Shown one piece after another: positions 50,116-61,910 of a stretch of 64,000 nucleotides of DNA (positions within the stretch are counted from its first letter, which is position 1; each line of letters begins with the position of its first letter). A program made the translations under genes and the position numbers. The stretch covers positions 3,075 to 67,074 of the forward strand of contig JADHYX010000056.1 in assembly GCA_027604685.1 (NCBI GenBank), in the 5' to 3' direction. Source of the stretch: Lobulomyces angularis (taxonomy: Eukaryota; Chytridiomycota; Chytridiomycetes; Lobulomycetales; Lobulomycetaceae). The notes under the pieces were generated by a model. That model did not search any database and was not told the DNA's origin. It saw only the letters and a program-made list of their open reading frames with translations.

Positions 50116-51559
50116 ACATTAACAATAATGTTGTTTGACCAGAAATTTATTGCTTTTTAATATCAGCTGTGTATGTAATCAGATACATTGTATTTATCAG
50201 ATTATACATTGAGATTCCTTGATGCAATTGCTTCTGTTACTTTTTTTACTAAATTATTGATTTTTTAACTTGACATTAATATAAATACTAAAACTCTGGA
50301 ACATGAAATTTGAGTGCCAAAAGTTTTGGGAGATTGGTTGGGTTATTTAAATAAATGTTTTATCTTTGTGTTGTAGCACCATTCCATAATTTAACTATTA
50401 AAAAGCAATAGCTTCCTAATCCAGTTATAAAAAAAAAAAAAAAAAAAAAATAATTAAACACAAAAAAATATAATCTTTTTCTCATTACGGTCTAATTTTA
50501 ACAATTCTACCATCGGATTCTAAATTTTGTTAAAAAAAAAAACTTGGTACCAATTTTATTTTCAGTGACTTGTCAGTAAAGAGTACTGTTGGCGAAAGTG
50601 CCACACACAACGCCTAAAAATTATCAAAGTGTTGTTAATTCTGACTAAATCTAAAAACTGCACTGTTGGTTCCATCTAGTATATCTAAGTATGGTCTGTA
50701 CCTTGGATACATAATAACATTGTAAGCAAATTCAAATTTTTCATAGTTATGATATTATTTTTAGGTATTTGCAGTTTCATAACTATGAAATATCAAATCT
50801 TATAGTTGCTGCCTGTGTTGAATCTGTTTTTTTTTTAGCGGACCTTCATCTCTTTCTAGTCTCTTTTCTTTGAATGACATAGGGGAGCACTACCACTGGT
50901 TTAAACCAATACCATAACATCTGTGTAAGTCTTAAACTAACGTTAATTAAAATTAAAATTTTTTTTTATTTCTTTTTTTATTTTCTTTTTTTATTTTCCT
51001 TTTTTTTTGTAATTTTTTTTTTGTAATTTTTTGTATTTGTGAAGAGCATTGCAAATTTCACCTTTTGCCTTTAACTAAACATACAAAATTGTGTGCGACA
51101 TATATTATCTATTTCTGCATCAAAGACATGGTGCCTTTTATTAATTATCTTAACTTTATTGCGAATTAGGTTTACATCCTAAGACAATTTGTTTTTATAA
51201 ACAATATCTTCAAACCTTCCGCATTAACATCCCAGTATAAGGTCGTAATTAATTATTACACATCAACTTCGCGACTTGACATTCTTATATACCTTTAATA
51301 ATAAATTTACATGTTTCCAAAAAAAATAGTGGGAAGCTACTTCACAGTCAAATGTATCTGTATGGAAAGGAATATTCTGTTATAAATAAAAAAATTCACT
51401 TCTTCACAGAAAGTACAAAAACGCTTAAGGTATCTTTTATTCCTATTTGGTGAATCGTTATGATCTAATATTATTTTTATGGAAAACAATAAAATATGTT
51501 GACAAAAAAATACAACAAAATTATAATAGATCTACAAAAAATGCTAAATTTTTAATGAT
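50116..51559. other. Repeat-poor, gene-free AT-rich region
   Basis: About 1.44 kb with no supported gene. It includes T-rich imperfect tandem repeats around 50955-51035 (TTTTTATTTTCTTTTTTTATT-like units) and a palindromic CATAGTTATGATATT ... CATAACTATGAAATA pair near 50739-50793. Confidence 0.5.
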
Positions 51560-52043
51560 AACAATTTCTCTGCTTGGTGGTTCAGTGATTAGCAACGGTA
51601 CTACGCTGTTGTGTTCCACTCCCACTGTAAGTCGGAGAAATGATATATCCGAGATCTCCTGTAGCTCAACTGGTGGAGCATCGTACTTATAACCGAAAGG
51701 TACGGCTATACTTACAAGCATAGTCACTATGCAATGCGAAGGTCGCGAGTTCGATCCTCGCCAGGAGAACATTTTTTTCCCTTTCACTACCAGTTTCTTT
51801 TAGTCCCATTTCACTACCAATTTCTTTTAGTTCCCTTTCACTACCAATTTCTTTTAGTACTTGTAATGTGCAGATAAAAATTTATTATTTCTATATATAT
51901 TAGTATATGCTTTCCAATATTTTATGTGATATCATTATAAGTTCAATAATTTTTTATGCAATTTTTTTCATTTTTTAATAAAAAATATTTCATTCTTTGT
52001 GCAATAAGCCAAATGATACTGTTGAAAAATTTTTTTTTTGTAT
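51560..52043 (+). repeat. 483-bp direct repeat carrying tRNA genes, copy 2
   Basis: Same order and orientation as 33287-33769, 18.3 kb away. The tRNA part is identical; differences are confined to the tRNA-like relic, the first two 27-bp units (51779-51859) and the tail. Confidence 0.9.
51655..51769 (+). tRNA. tRNA-Ile(UAU) with 42-nt intron, copy 2
   Basis: Identical to 33382-33496, including the intron, and followed by a T-run terminator. Anticodon TAT at 51688-51690. Confidence 0.92.
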
Positions 52044-52171
52044 ATGGAAAAATTTTATTTAAATAGTAGTTATAAAAAAGAATAGGTTCCAATCTAAATG
52101 CATCACAAAAAAATTTATAATAGAATTAAAAAATAATCAATTTTTAACAAAGAATAGTAAATTTTAAAATT

Positions 52172-53105
52172 TCAGCAATTGTTTTCTACTCTATATTGTC
52201 TTAGATCGCTAATAGATATCATTTTTATCCCCCACATCCTGCTCAGCGAATAAAGTTCATTTCTTCGCGCCATACTACCTATTTCGTCATTAGAATTGTT
52301 TTCAAGGTAAACAGATCCATTCTGACTCTTGAGAAATTCAAAATTTTCATTTTTTACACTGACAACTTCACTAATAGCGGCACAAGGATTCTTACCTGCT
52401 AAGATACACAAGTCCACACTAGCTTCAGTATGCCCAATGCGCTTTAAAACTCCTCCTTCCGTGTATCGAAGTGGAAAGCAGTGTCCAGGTCTTCGAAAAT
52501 CATTTGACATCGTAGTTTTTGACGGTTGTGCTATTGAACGGCAAGTTAAAGCTCTGTCATGAGCTGAAATACCAGTAGTGGTGCCTAATAAAATTATTCA
52601 ATGATTTTAACAAGAATTGAATTCTTTTCAATAGTAACCATGTTTGTAATCAACGGATACTGTGTATGCTGTTCTAAAAGTATCTTCGTTATTATTGACC
52701 ATCATTGGTAAATTGAGTTCATCTAATCTGCTGGAAAGAGCGGGTATGCATATAACTCCACTTAATATTTTATTTAATTTAACTCATAAAAAATTCTTTA
52801 GGTTATACCCACTGTATCTAACAAAAAATGCCATTTTTTCTGTAGTCATATCCTCCGCAGCAATAACAAAATCTCCTTCATTTTCCCGGTCTTCATTGTC
52901 AACAACAATTACAATATTTCCTTTTCCTAAATGTTTTTAAAGTTTTTTTAGAAAAAAAAAAAAAATTAAATTAAATTATCATTGCACTTTTTCATATACT
53001 GATTTCTTCAATCGCTTCTTCTATAGGATCCAAATGAAATTCTACTTCATTAAATTCATTTTCAGTTGATTTATTTGGTGACGAATTGTTTGAAATATTT
53101 TCCAT
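52172..53105 (-). CDS. RIB3: 3,4-dihydroxy-2-butanone 4-phosphate synthase
   Basis: Four to five exons from ATG 53103-53105 ([18 protein letters not shown]) to TGA 52172. Family motifs are intact: [18 protein letters not shown] with the acidic active-site loop, [12 protein letters not shown] joined across an intron at about 52752-52802, [32 protein letters not shown] and [14 protein letters not shown]. It converts ribulose 5-phosphate to formate and the four-carbon unit of riboflavin, using Mg2+. It is a stand-alone enzyme without a GTP cyclohydrolase II fusion, as in fungi. The Asn/Ser-rich N-terminal extension of about 20 residues is not conserved. This implies that the organism can make riboflavin, at least for this branch. 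Confidence 0.95.
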
Positions 53106-53414
53106 TTTTTTTTATGCATATTCAAAAAAAAAAAATTTGAAAAAAATGAAAAAAAAAAAAAGAAATTAAAAACTAGTAGAACTCAATTTTTATTTTTTAT
53201 TGCATTAACAAAAATGCAGATTTATAGAAAACAAAATTCTATTTGCTATTTTTCAGTTGGTATACAAAAAGGATTTAATTACAAATGAATAAATTGGTTG
53301 GAGAAATTAAATTTCCGGAAAAATTATGATGGTGTGAAATAAATATTATTTTTTCAACATGCTTTTTATATCAATATCCTACATTGCAAAACAAGAGAAT
53401 AGTTTTCGCCTTTT
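53106..53414. other. Intergenic region
   Basis: About 310 bp upstream of RIB3 and downstream of the Rab gene; AT-rich with A-runs, nothing else recognised. Confidence 0.6.
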
Positions 53415-54325
53415 TTAACAGTTGCATGAATTTTTCATGACTTTAGAAGCAGCAGCGCCAACAGAATTTAGTGAAATTGCAGCAACAGTTTCCTTTTCCT
53501 TGATATCATTGTCCTAAAACATTACTCGTGAGTAATTACTTGCGAAATTATTTTACCAGTGAATCTATCAGTCTAACTTTAATCTCCTTAGCAAGGGTAA
53601 GAAATGCTTCTTCCACCGCTTTAAAACATTGCAATAGAGTTGGATAATATTGTTAAATTTTGCTGCAATTTTTTTATACCTATATCGGATTTAGCACTCG
53701 TTTCTAAAAATTTTATATTATAAGTGTCTGCTAATCGTTGACCCTGCTCTTTTGAGACATGCTTTTCTTCTAGTAGATCGCACTTGTTACCAATTAACCT
53801 AGACACAAAAATTTTTTTTAAGAAGTTCATCTCAGTAAAGTTATATTACATTCTGCAAAGATCTCCGTTGGTATTTTTTTCTATCTGCCGCATCCAATTA
53901 TCTATATCTTTTCAAATGTTTATTTCAAAATTTGAAATCTAAATTTGCTACATACTATTAAAAGTTTTTATATCTGTAACATCATACGTAACTAGCACTC
54001 CCATCGCACTTCTATAATATGCCCTTGTAACATTCTTTTATTAAGAAATCATTTTGTGAAGGTAAAAAGTTTGCTTAACAGTAATTTCTACCTGAAATCT
54101 TTCTTGACCAGCTGTATCCCATATCTGCAGTTTAATTTTTTTTCCATCTAATTCGATGGTCTTGATTTTGTAATCAATGCCAATGGTAGTAATAAAACTT
54201 GGGGTAAAAGTATCATCACAGAACCTTAAAAGCAAGCTAGACTTTCCAGTGTTTGAATCACCAACTATTAATAATTTGAATAAATAGTCATAAGTAGAAC
54301 TTCTACTGGGATTAGGTGAAAACAT
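53415..54325 (-). CDS. Rab-family GTPase ending CNC
   Basis: Multi-exon gene from [19 protein letters not shown] at 54325 to TAA at 53415. Nucleotide-binding boxes are complete: G1 GDSNTGKSS (usually GDSGVGKS), switch [11 protein letters not shown]3 WDTAGQERF followed after an intron by [13 protein letters not shown]4 GNKCDL and G5 ETSAKS. The C-terminus KVMKNSCNC carries a C-x-C geranylgeranylation signal, so the protein is membrane-anchored. It is a close but diverged paralogue of the neighbour at 54669-55586, in tandem and the same orientation; both are Rab1/Rab8-like. The Asn-Thr in the P-loop and the QNVTR after G3 are unusual for Sec4/Ypt1 and suggest divergence after duplication. Confidence 0.9.
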
Positions 54326-54668
54326 TAAAGTGTAAGAAATTTAACTAAAAAATGAACCAAAAAAAAATTTTTAAGTTGAATGCACAAAGCGAAAATTGGA
54401 TACTATTTAGTAACAAATGAAGTAAATCATTTTCTCCACATATTGGACATTTAATTAATTATTTCTATTTGTCGAAAAAGATTATTTTATATTTATTAGA
54501 ATACAAAACTATTTCCTCCTTAATAACTCAATAAAAATTTTTTTTTTTAAAAATTATGAATACTTAAATATTTGAAGTCTAAAAACGTAGAATATGATTG
54601 AAAACATTTTTCCAAACTGAAAAACAATATAAATATTATTTTGAAGAAAAGTAAAGGAACATAAATTC
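54326..54668. other. Intergenic region between tandem Rab genes
   Basis: About 340 bp; AT-rich with T-runs. It should hold the promoter of the 53415-54325 Rab gene and the 3' end of the next; no elements recognised. Confidence 0.6.
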
Positions 54669-56605
<1,937 letters not shown>

Positions 56606-58337
56606 ATGGTCAAACGAATAGTTCTTAATCTTCTCTCAATTCTAATCCTCACAATAACCTCTGCAACCCCTGTCGACAATCAACCAACCTCCAACATATG
56701 TGATCCTTCCTCCTTAAATAAAATTTCAAATCAGTTCACAAAAGAGTGTGTCAATGGATGCTGCTTAATAGATGTAGATGACATTGATTGCCATAAAGAC
56801 TGCTACAAGCTTACAAACTATAATGATAATCAATCATCTGAGGAAAATAATGATAAATCAGTGGAGTCCAACACTGAACATAAACCAAAAGAAAAAAATC
56901 ATAATTCTGATGAATGTATAGAAATTCACAGTGCTTCTGCTTGTGCTCCTTGGCAAAGCGGTTATTATATAAATAAAACCGAGCTTTCTTTAGTTTATGG
57001 GCAAAAAATCAATTCTGAAGAAGACTGGGATGAATATGTTTATAGTGCAACCTCTGGTGGTGAGGAATTGTATATTACTTTTATAACTTTTAAAATCTTT
57101 TAAAGGTGAATATCAAGCAAATCTCTGGAACGACTGGGCCAGATGTATAAATTATAACGGAGAATCTATTCAGTATTCTAGAACCTATACATGTTTAACT
57201 GACATCTTTTTATTTTCATCTGGTTGTAACAAACAGGTAAGAGGTACATACTTTTTTATTATTTACTATAGAAAAAATAGGCTCCAAAACCATCTCCTTG
57301 TCCAGATTTTTGTGAAGTTTATGGAAAAGCAGTTGAAACTTTACTTTCAGATGACGGGGCTTGCCCAAATGTTGAAGATGTTGTTGAAGATGAAGAAGAA
57401 TACAGAATTGTGGAAAGCCGCAGATCAATTTTGGCTTCAGCAGCCTTAGGATGCAAAGATATTTTACACAGTTGGTCAAGTGGTAAATATGAAGGAAAGG
57501 TTAGTAAGCAAGGTTTTACATCTGGTGGTTATGCAGAAGATTTCAAAGAAAATGTTTATTTTACCGAAGCCACTTGCCCAAAAGATAAATTTATTGTTGG
57601 TGTAGATGAGGACGCCCATTATTGTGGTAGACTTTATTGTAAAATTTTTATTAATTATTTTTTTGTAAGGATTTGGTGGAAATTTAGATGCAGCAGAAGA
57701 ATATTGCAGTGATTTTGAAAATGCACCATGTTGTAAAAATTTAAAAAATACTAGCAGTAAATCTTCTTCAGAAAAAACTGAAGAAGAGGATGAAAAGAAA
57801 CAAGAAAACAATGGAAATAAGCAAAAAAACTTAAAATTATCCCAAGGTGCCGAAAAAGTCCAGGAATTGAATTCAGAAAATTTAAGTTCAGATCAGCAAA
57901 ACGGCCAACCAGCTTCAAGTAATTCAGGAGGAGACAATACTGGTGCAATAGTAGCAGGAACGCTAGGTTCAGTGGGAATGGTTGGATTAATTATTGGAGC
58001 AACATTGGTAGTGAGAAGAAAGAAATCAAGTAGTGCAGGTAGTGGTTATCAATCACCTACAAAAGTCGGAATGACTTCAAGTAAAAAACCTAAAACAATT
58101 TTAAATGAAAGATTTCCAGTGGTACATGAATATCATCAATCTCTGCCAGATGAGGTAAATATCAAGAGAAAAAATGAATTTTATCACTAAACAATAAATT
58201 AGGTGGAGCTAAGAAAAGGAGATATAGTGGAACTTATAAGTTCTTATGACGATGGTTGGGCGAAAGGTAGAAATATCACTACTGGGTTAGAAGGAACATT
58301 TCCTCTTGCATGCTTAAAAAAAAAAGGAAAAAAATAA
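56606..58337 (+). CDS. Cys-rich single-pass membrane protein with cytoplasmic SH3 domain
   Basis: Five exons: 56606-57059, 57106-57236, 57281-57626, 57670-58154 and 58203-58337, 1551 nt or 516 residues. Signal peptide (LNLLSILILTITSATP), then an ectodomain of about 390 residues with many cysteines (ECVNGCCLIDVDDIDCHKDC, CNKQ, CPDFCEVYG, ATCPKD, HYCG, APCCKN) and a low-complexity stalk. A single membrane helix follows (GAIVAGTLGSVGMVGLIIGA) with a basic stop-transfer RRKK. The last ~60 residues form an SH3 domain: FPVVHEYHQSLPDE, VELRKGDIVELI, DDGWAKGRN and LEGTFPLACL, including ALYDY-like, WAKG and P positions. Architecture resembles fungal single-pass SH3 proteins such as Fus1-like or sensor proteins that tie the surface to actin or signalling modules. 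The ectodomain family is not recognised. Confidence 0.87.
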
Positions 58338-59300
58338 TTGTTTTACAAAATTAATATTATTTACCACCTTTTTTTTTTTAATTATCTTTTTGATTTTTTT
58401 CCCTATATATTTTGCAAAATTAAAATTAAATATTTTTTTTTTAAAAAAAAAAAGAATTAAATATTTCTACTGTAAAACAACATCAAAAGTTTTTTTTTTA
58501 AGTTAAAAATATATGATTTTGATTTTAAAAGCTTAAAATTTGGTTTACTACTTCAAATCTTTTTTAAATCATATTTTTGGATGGTAGAGAAGAATTTGTT
58601 TGAAGAAATGGATAGAATTGAAAATAAAAAGTCAATTTTTTAAATAAAATTAAATTAATAAAAGAAAAACTGATAAAAGCTGTAATGGAAGTGTAAGTTA
58701 GTTGACAAATGTTTGAGAAAATTAGGTATCTATAGTTTATTTATAAAAATATACTATTAATAGACTAATAATAGTCTATTAGTGTATTGGTATGTTATTA
58801 GTATACTATTAGTATCTTGTAAACAAATATAGGACAAAAATGGCTACCTCCTTTTAACGGAAAAAAATATCTCATTTAAAGATTCAATAATAAAATCAGA
58901 AAAATTGAAAAATCTCACATGCCTTCAGACAAAAAGTGATGATGGGAAAAATGACTTAAAAAACATCAATTGAACTCACTTTCCTGCACATTTCAAAGAA
59001 CTTACCTGCATTCAAATCAGAGGTATTCCTCATAACATGCATCCGCATTCAAAGAGTAATCAAATTCCAAATAACGCTGCTGTGTGACAGTGCTTGATGA
59101 CTGGGCGGTGATCAATATATGTACATAGAAGCTCCCTAAGTCTGTTTCACTTACAAATATCAAGCGCAATACCCCTTAAAAAAAAAATAATTCAAAGAAA
59201 TGTTTTATTTGGAAAAAAAAATTAATAAAGCTTAAACCGGAAATAAAAAAATTTGAAAAATAAAAACTTGATAACATATATTAATTAATTAGTTTCCCTT
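58338..59300. other. Intergenic region
   Basis: About 960 bp. It contains a short hairpin (AATAGACT-AATA-ATAGTCTATT, 58759-58780) and related TATTAGT repeats, and a GC-richer patch at 58920-59160 without an ORF I trust. Confidence 0.5.
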
Positions 59301-61269
59301 ATGAGTAACGATGCAGAATCCCTCAAGTTCAAAAAAGAGCCAACACCTTGGAAAAGATCTTTATACAAGTTTATGAATCCTAACTATTACACACGCAACT
59401 TTACCTTTTCTAAATTTGTTTTTTATTTTTTTGGTGTAGTCCTCTTAATTAGTATAGCTAATATCTTACTGATGGTAAAACTTTTAATAACTATGTAATT
59501 TATATTTTGGTAGACTGTTCCTAGTGTTACTAACAAACCTAAAAATCAAAGAAGTCTATTTATCGTTGATTCAATCTGCTTTTTTATCTTCATTATAGAA
59601 TTTATACTAAACTGTTTAGCAGCACCAAATCTTAAATCCATGCTTCACGTTATATATTTAATTGATTTAGCTTCCATTCGTAAGTTTTTTTATTTAACCT
59701 TTTGTAGCTAATGTTTATTTGATTAATACTTTTAGTATCTTTTACAATTGAATGCAGTGTTAGCTATGCCACTTACGGTCCTGAAGGTTTTTTATCAAAC
59801 ACCTTTAGTGCTCAAGGTACCAGTTTCATTTGGTTTTTGAGGATGATAAGAGTTGTTAGAATATTTAGAATTCTAAGAATGTCTTCAAAGTTAAGACTAC
59901 TTGCTAGAGCTGTCAAAGGAAGTTTAAATGGAATAATTGTTTTGATATCTCTCTTTCCCTTAATGATTGTAAGTGTTCAAATTACAATTTTTGTATTTTA
60001 CACATTTTACAGATCTTTTTTGCCACCGGCTTATACTTTGCTGAAAGAACCGGGAGTATTTGGTCACAAGATCATTGGCGATACCTACCAGAATACGGTG
60101 GGGATGTATCACCTTTTCAGTCTATTCCTGATTGCTTTTGGCTAACAATAGTAACTCTGACAACAGTCGGTTATGGAGACGCTATCCCAAAAACCTTAAT
60201 TGGAAGAATAGCTATTGCATCCACAATGGTTGCATCAATATTTATTGTTGCCTTTCCTCTAACCATGATTACCATTCAGTACGCCCAGGTGGTGAAAGCT
60301 TCAGTTCAAAAACAGAGAAGAAGGGAACATGAAAGTAAAATCAGATCCGAATCCACTTCTGACTATGCTAAAAAAAAACTTTATCCTTCTAATTTTCGAA
60401 AAATTCCTATCAAAAAATTTATACGATCTCTCGGTAATCAATCAAACGATAATAAAGATTTCAATGAATCCAAGTTAGACTCCTTCTCAAATGAAAATTA
60501 CTTACAAAATTATTATAGAACCTCAACTTTTTCCTCAATAATTGATAAAAATAAATCCGACTCGGATCTGCAAAATTTAAACTTACCAGAAATTACTTGT
60601 ACAAAAGAAAGCTTTACTGAAACTTATCCTATCACTTTTGAAGAAAAAATTAATGAAATGAATGACGGGGGAGAAAAAAAGAGCAAAAAAAGCAAATCAA
60701 ACTTAAATATTAACACTCAAGTTAAGCGTAAAAACAAAATGTTTGAAAATAAAGTTGTTGGAGTGGAAAATAGACGAGATTCCAACATTGAAAAAAGTTC
60801 ATTTTTTAGTTCGACTAATGGCTCGCAGGTTAACATCAATGCAAGCCTTGCATCAGATTCAGATTTTAATACTTCAACATCTCAAATTTTAACCCCGCAG
60901 ACATGTTCTAATCATGATATAAATGCAGCATCTTTTTTAAAAAAAAGTTCCAAAAACTGTTCAGAAAATCAAACTTTTACTTACAATGTTGGAACTCAAC
61001 AGTTGACTGTAAATGAATATGGCGATGTTATCGAAGGGAATAGTTTACCATATTCAGAAAAGAATAAAAAAGGAATAAGTATCTCTGATATGGAATTTGA
61101 AGTTGATGAAACCCTAGATGGCATTCCTGATTTAGTAGAATTTCACTTTAGCAACTGGAAGTTGGATAGTGTTGAAGATAAAGAAAAACTTTCCTTAACT
61201 CTGAGAATTGATTCTCAAAAAAAATATGAGGATTTGCTGCTGGTGTTAACTCAATTTCAAAATAACTAA
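59301..61269 (+). CDS. Shaker/Kv-type voltage-gated K+ channel
   Basis: Four exons: 59301-59474, 59514-59679, 59736-59968 and 60013-61269, 1830 nt or 609 residues. Six membrane segments plus pore can be traced. S1 is FYFFGVVLLISIANILLM, S2 SICFFIFIIEFILNCL, S3 MLHVIYLIDLASILSF, S4 RMIRVVRIFRILRMSSKLRL with Arg/Lys about every third residue, S5 ISLFPLMIIFFATGLYFAE. The pore helix and filter are FWLTIVTLTTVGYGD and S6 is STMVASIFIVAFPLTMI. TVGYGD is the K+ filter. There is no T1 tetramerisation domain before S1; the N-terminus is only about 45 residues. The C-tail of about 320 residues is Ser/Asn/Lys-rich. Depolarisation-opened K+ efflux at the plasma membrane is the family role. Confidence 0.93.
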
Positions 61270-61910
61270 CCACACTAAAGAAAAATCATTATTTATTCTT
61301 TTTTTAACTCACATAATATTAATTGGCATTCTTAATTAAAAAGTGTTATTGTAAATATCATTATATTAAATTCAAAGCTTCTCATAAATTCGTTAAATAT
61401 GTAATATGAGTGTAAATTTAAAGAAAAAAACTCGTTTCTATTTCATACTTAATTTTAAGATAATAATTTCAGTATTATTCTTCACTAGTTTAACAGTACA
61501 AAAGAAGATATTTACATCTTTAAAAGGTTTTCGCGATTTTACTTTAATAATGATTTAAAGGCCCTTTATAATGGTATTGATTTTACAACTCCTATTATTA
61601 CTAGAATGAAAAGAACAATATAGTCAATCATTAATATACCCTTTTCTTCAGTCATTACAGGTACAATGAATAAAAGAATAAGATTTTGTTGCTTTTTTTT
61701 TTTTAAGTTTGTATATTAACTTTTTTCGTCATACCATTTTTTGAAATTATTTTGTATTTTAACTTACTTGAAATCAAAGTATGAAGGCATCTTATGTTAA
61801 GTATGGACTCTACCAAATAAGTAATGTAAAAAAAAAAATGAAACATATGTGATTTCCAATTTAATTGAATTTTAAACTTTTTACTAAATTTACAAATTTC
61901 TTTTATAAAG
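61270..61910. other. Intergenic region with a possible micropeptide on the - strand
   Basis: About 640 bp. Bases 61566-61655 (-) encode a 29-residue hydrophobic peptide, MTEEKGILMIDYIVLF then ILVIIGVVKSIPL, that could be a small membrane protein. The initiator exon of the PPR gene should also lie here. Confidence 0.35.
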
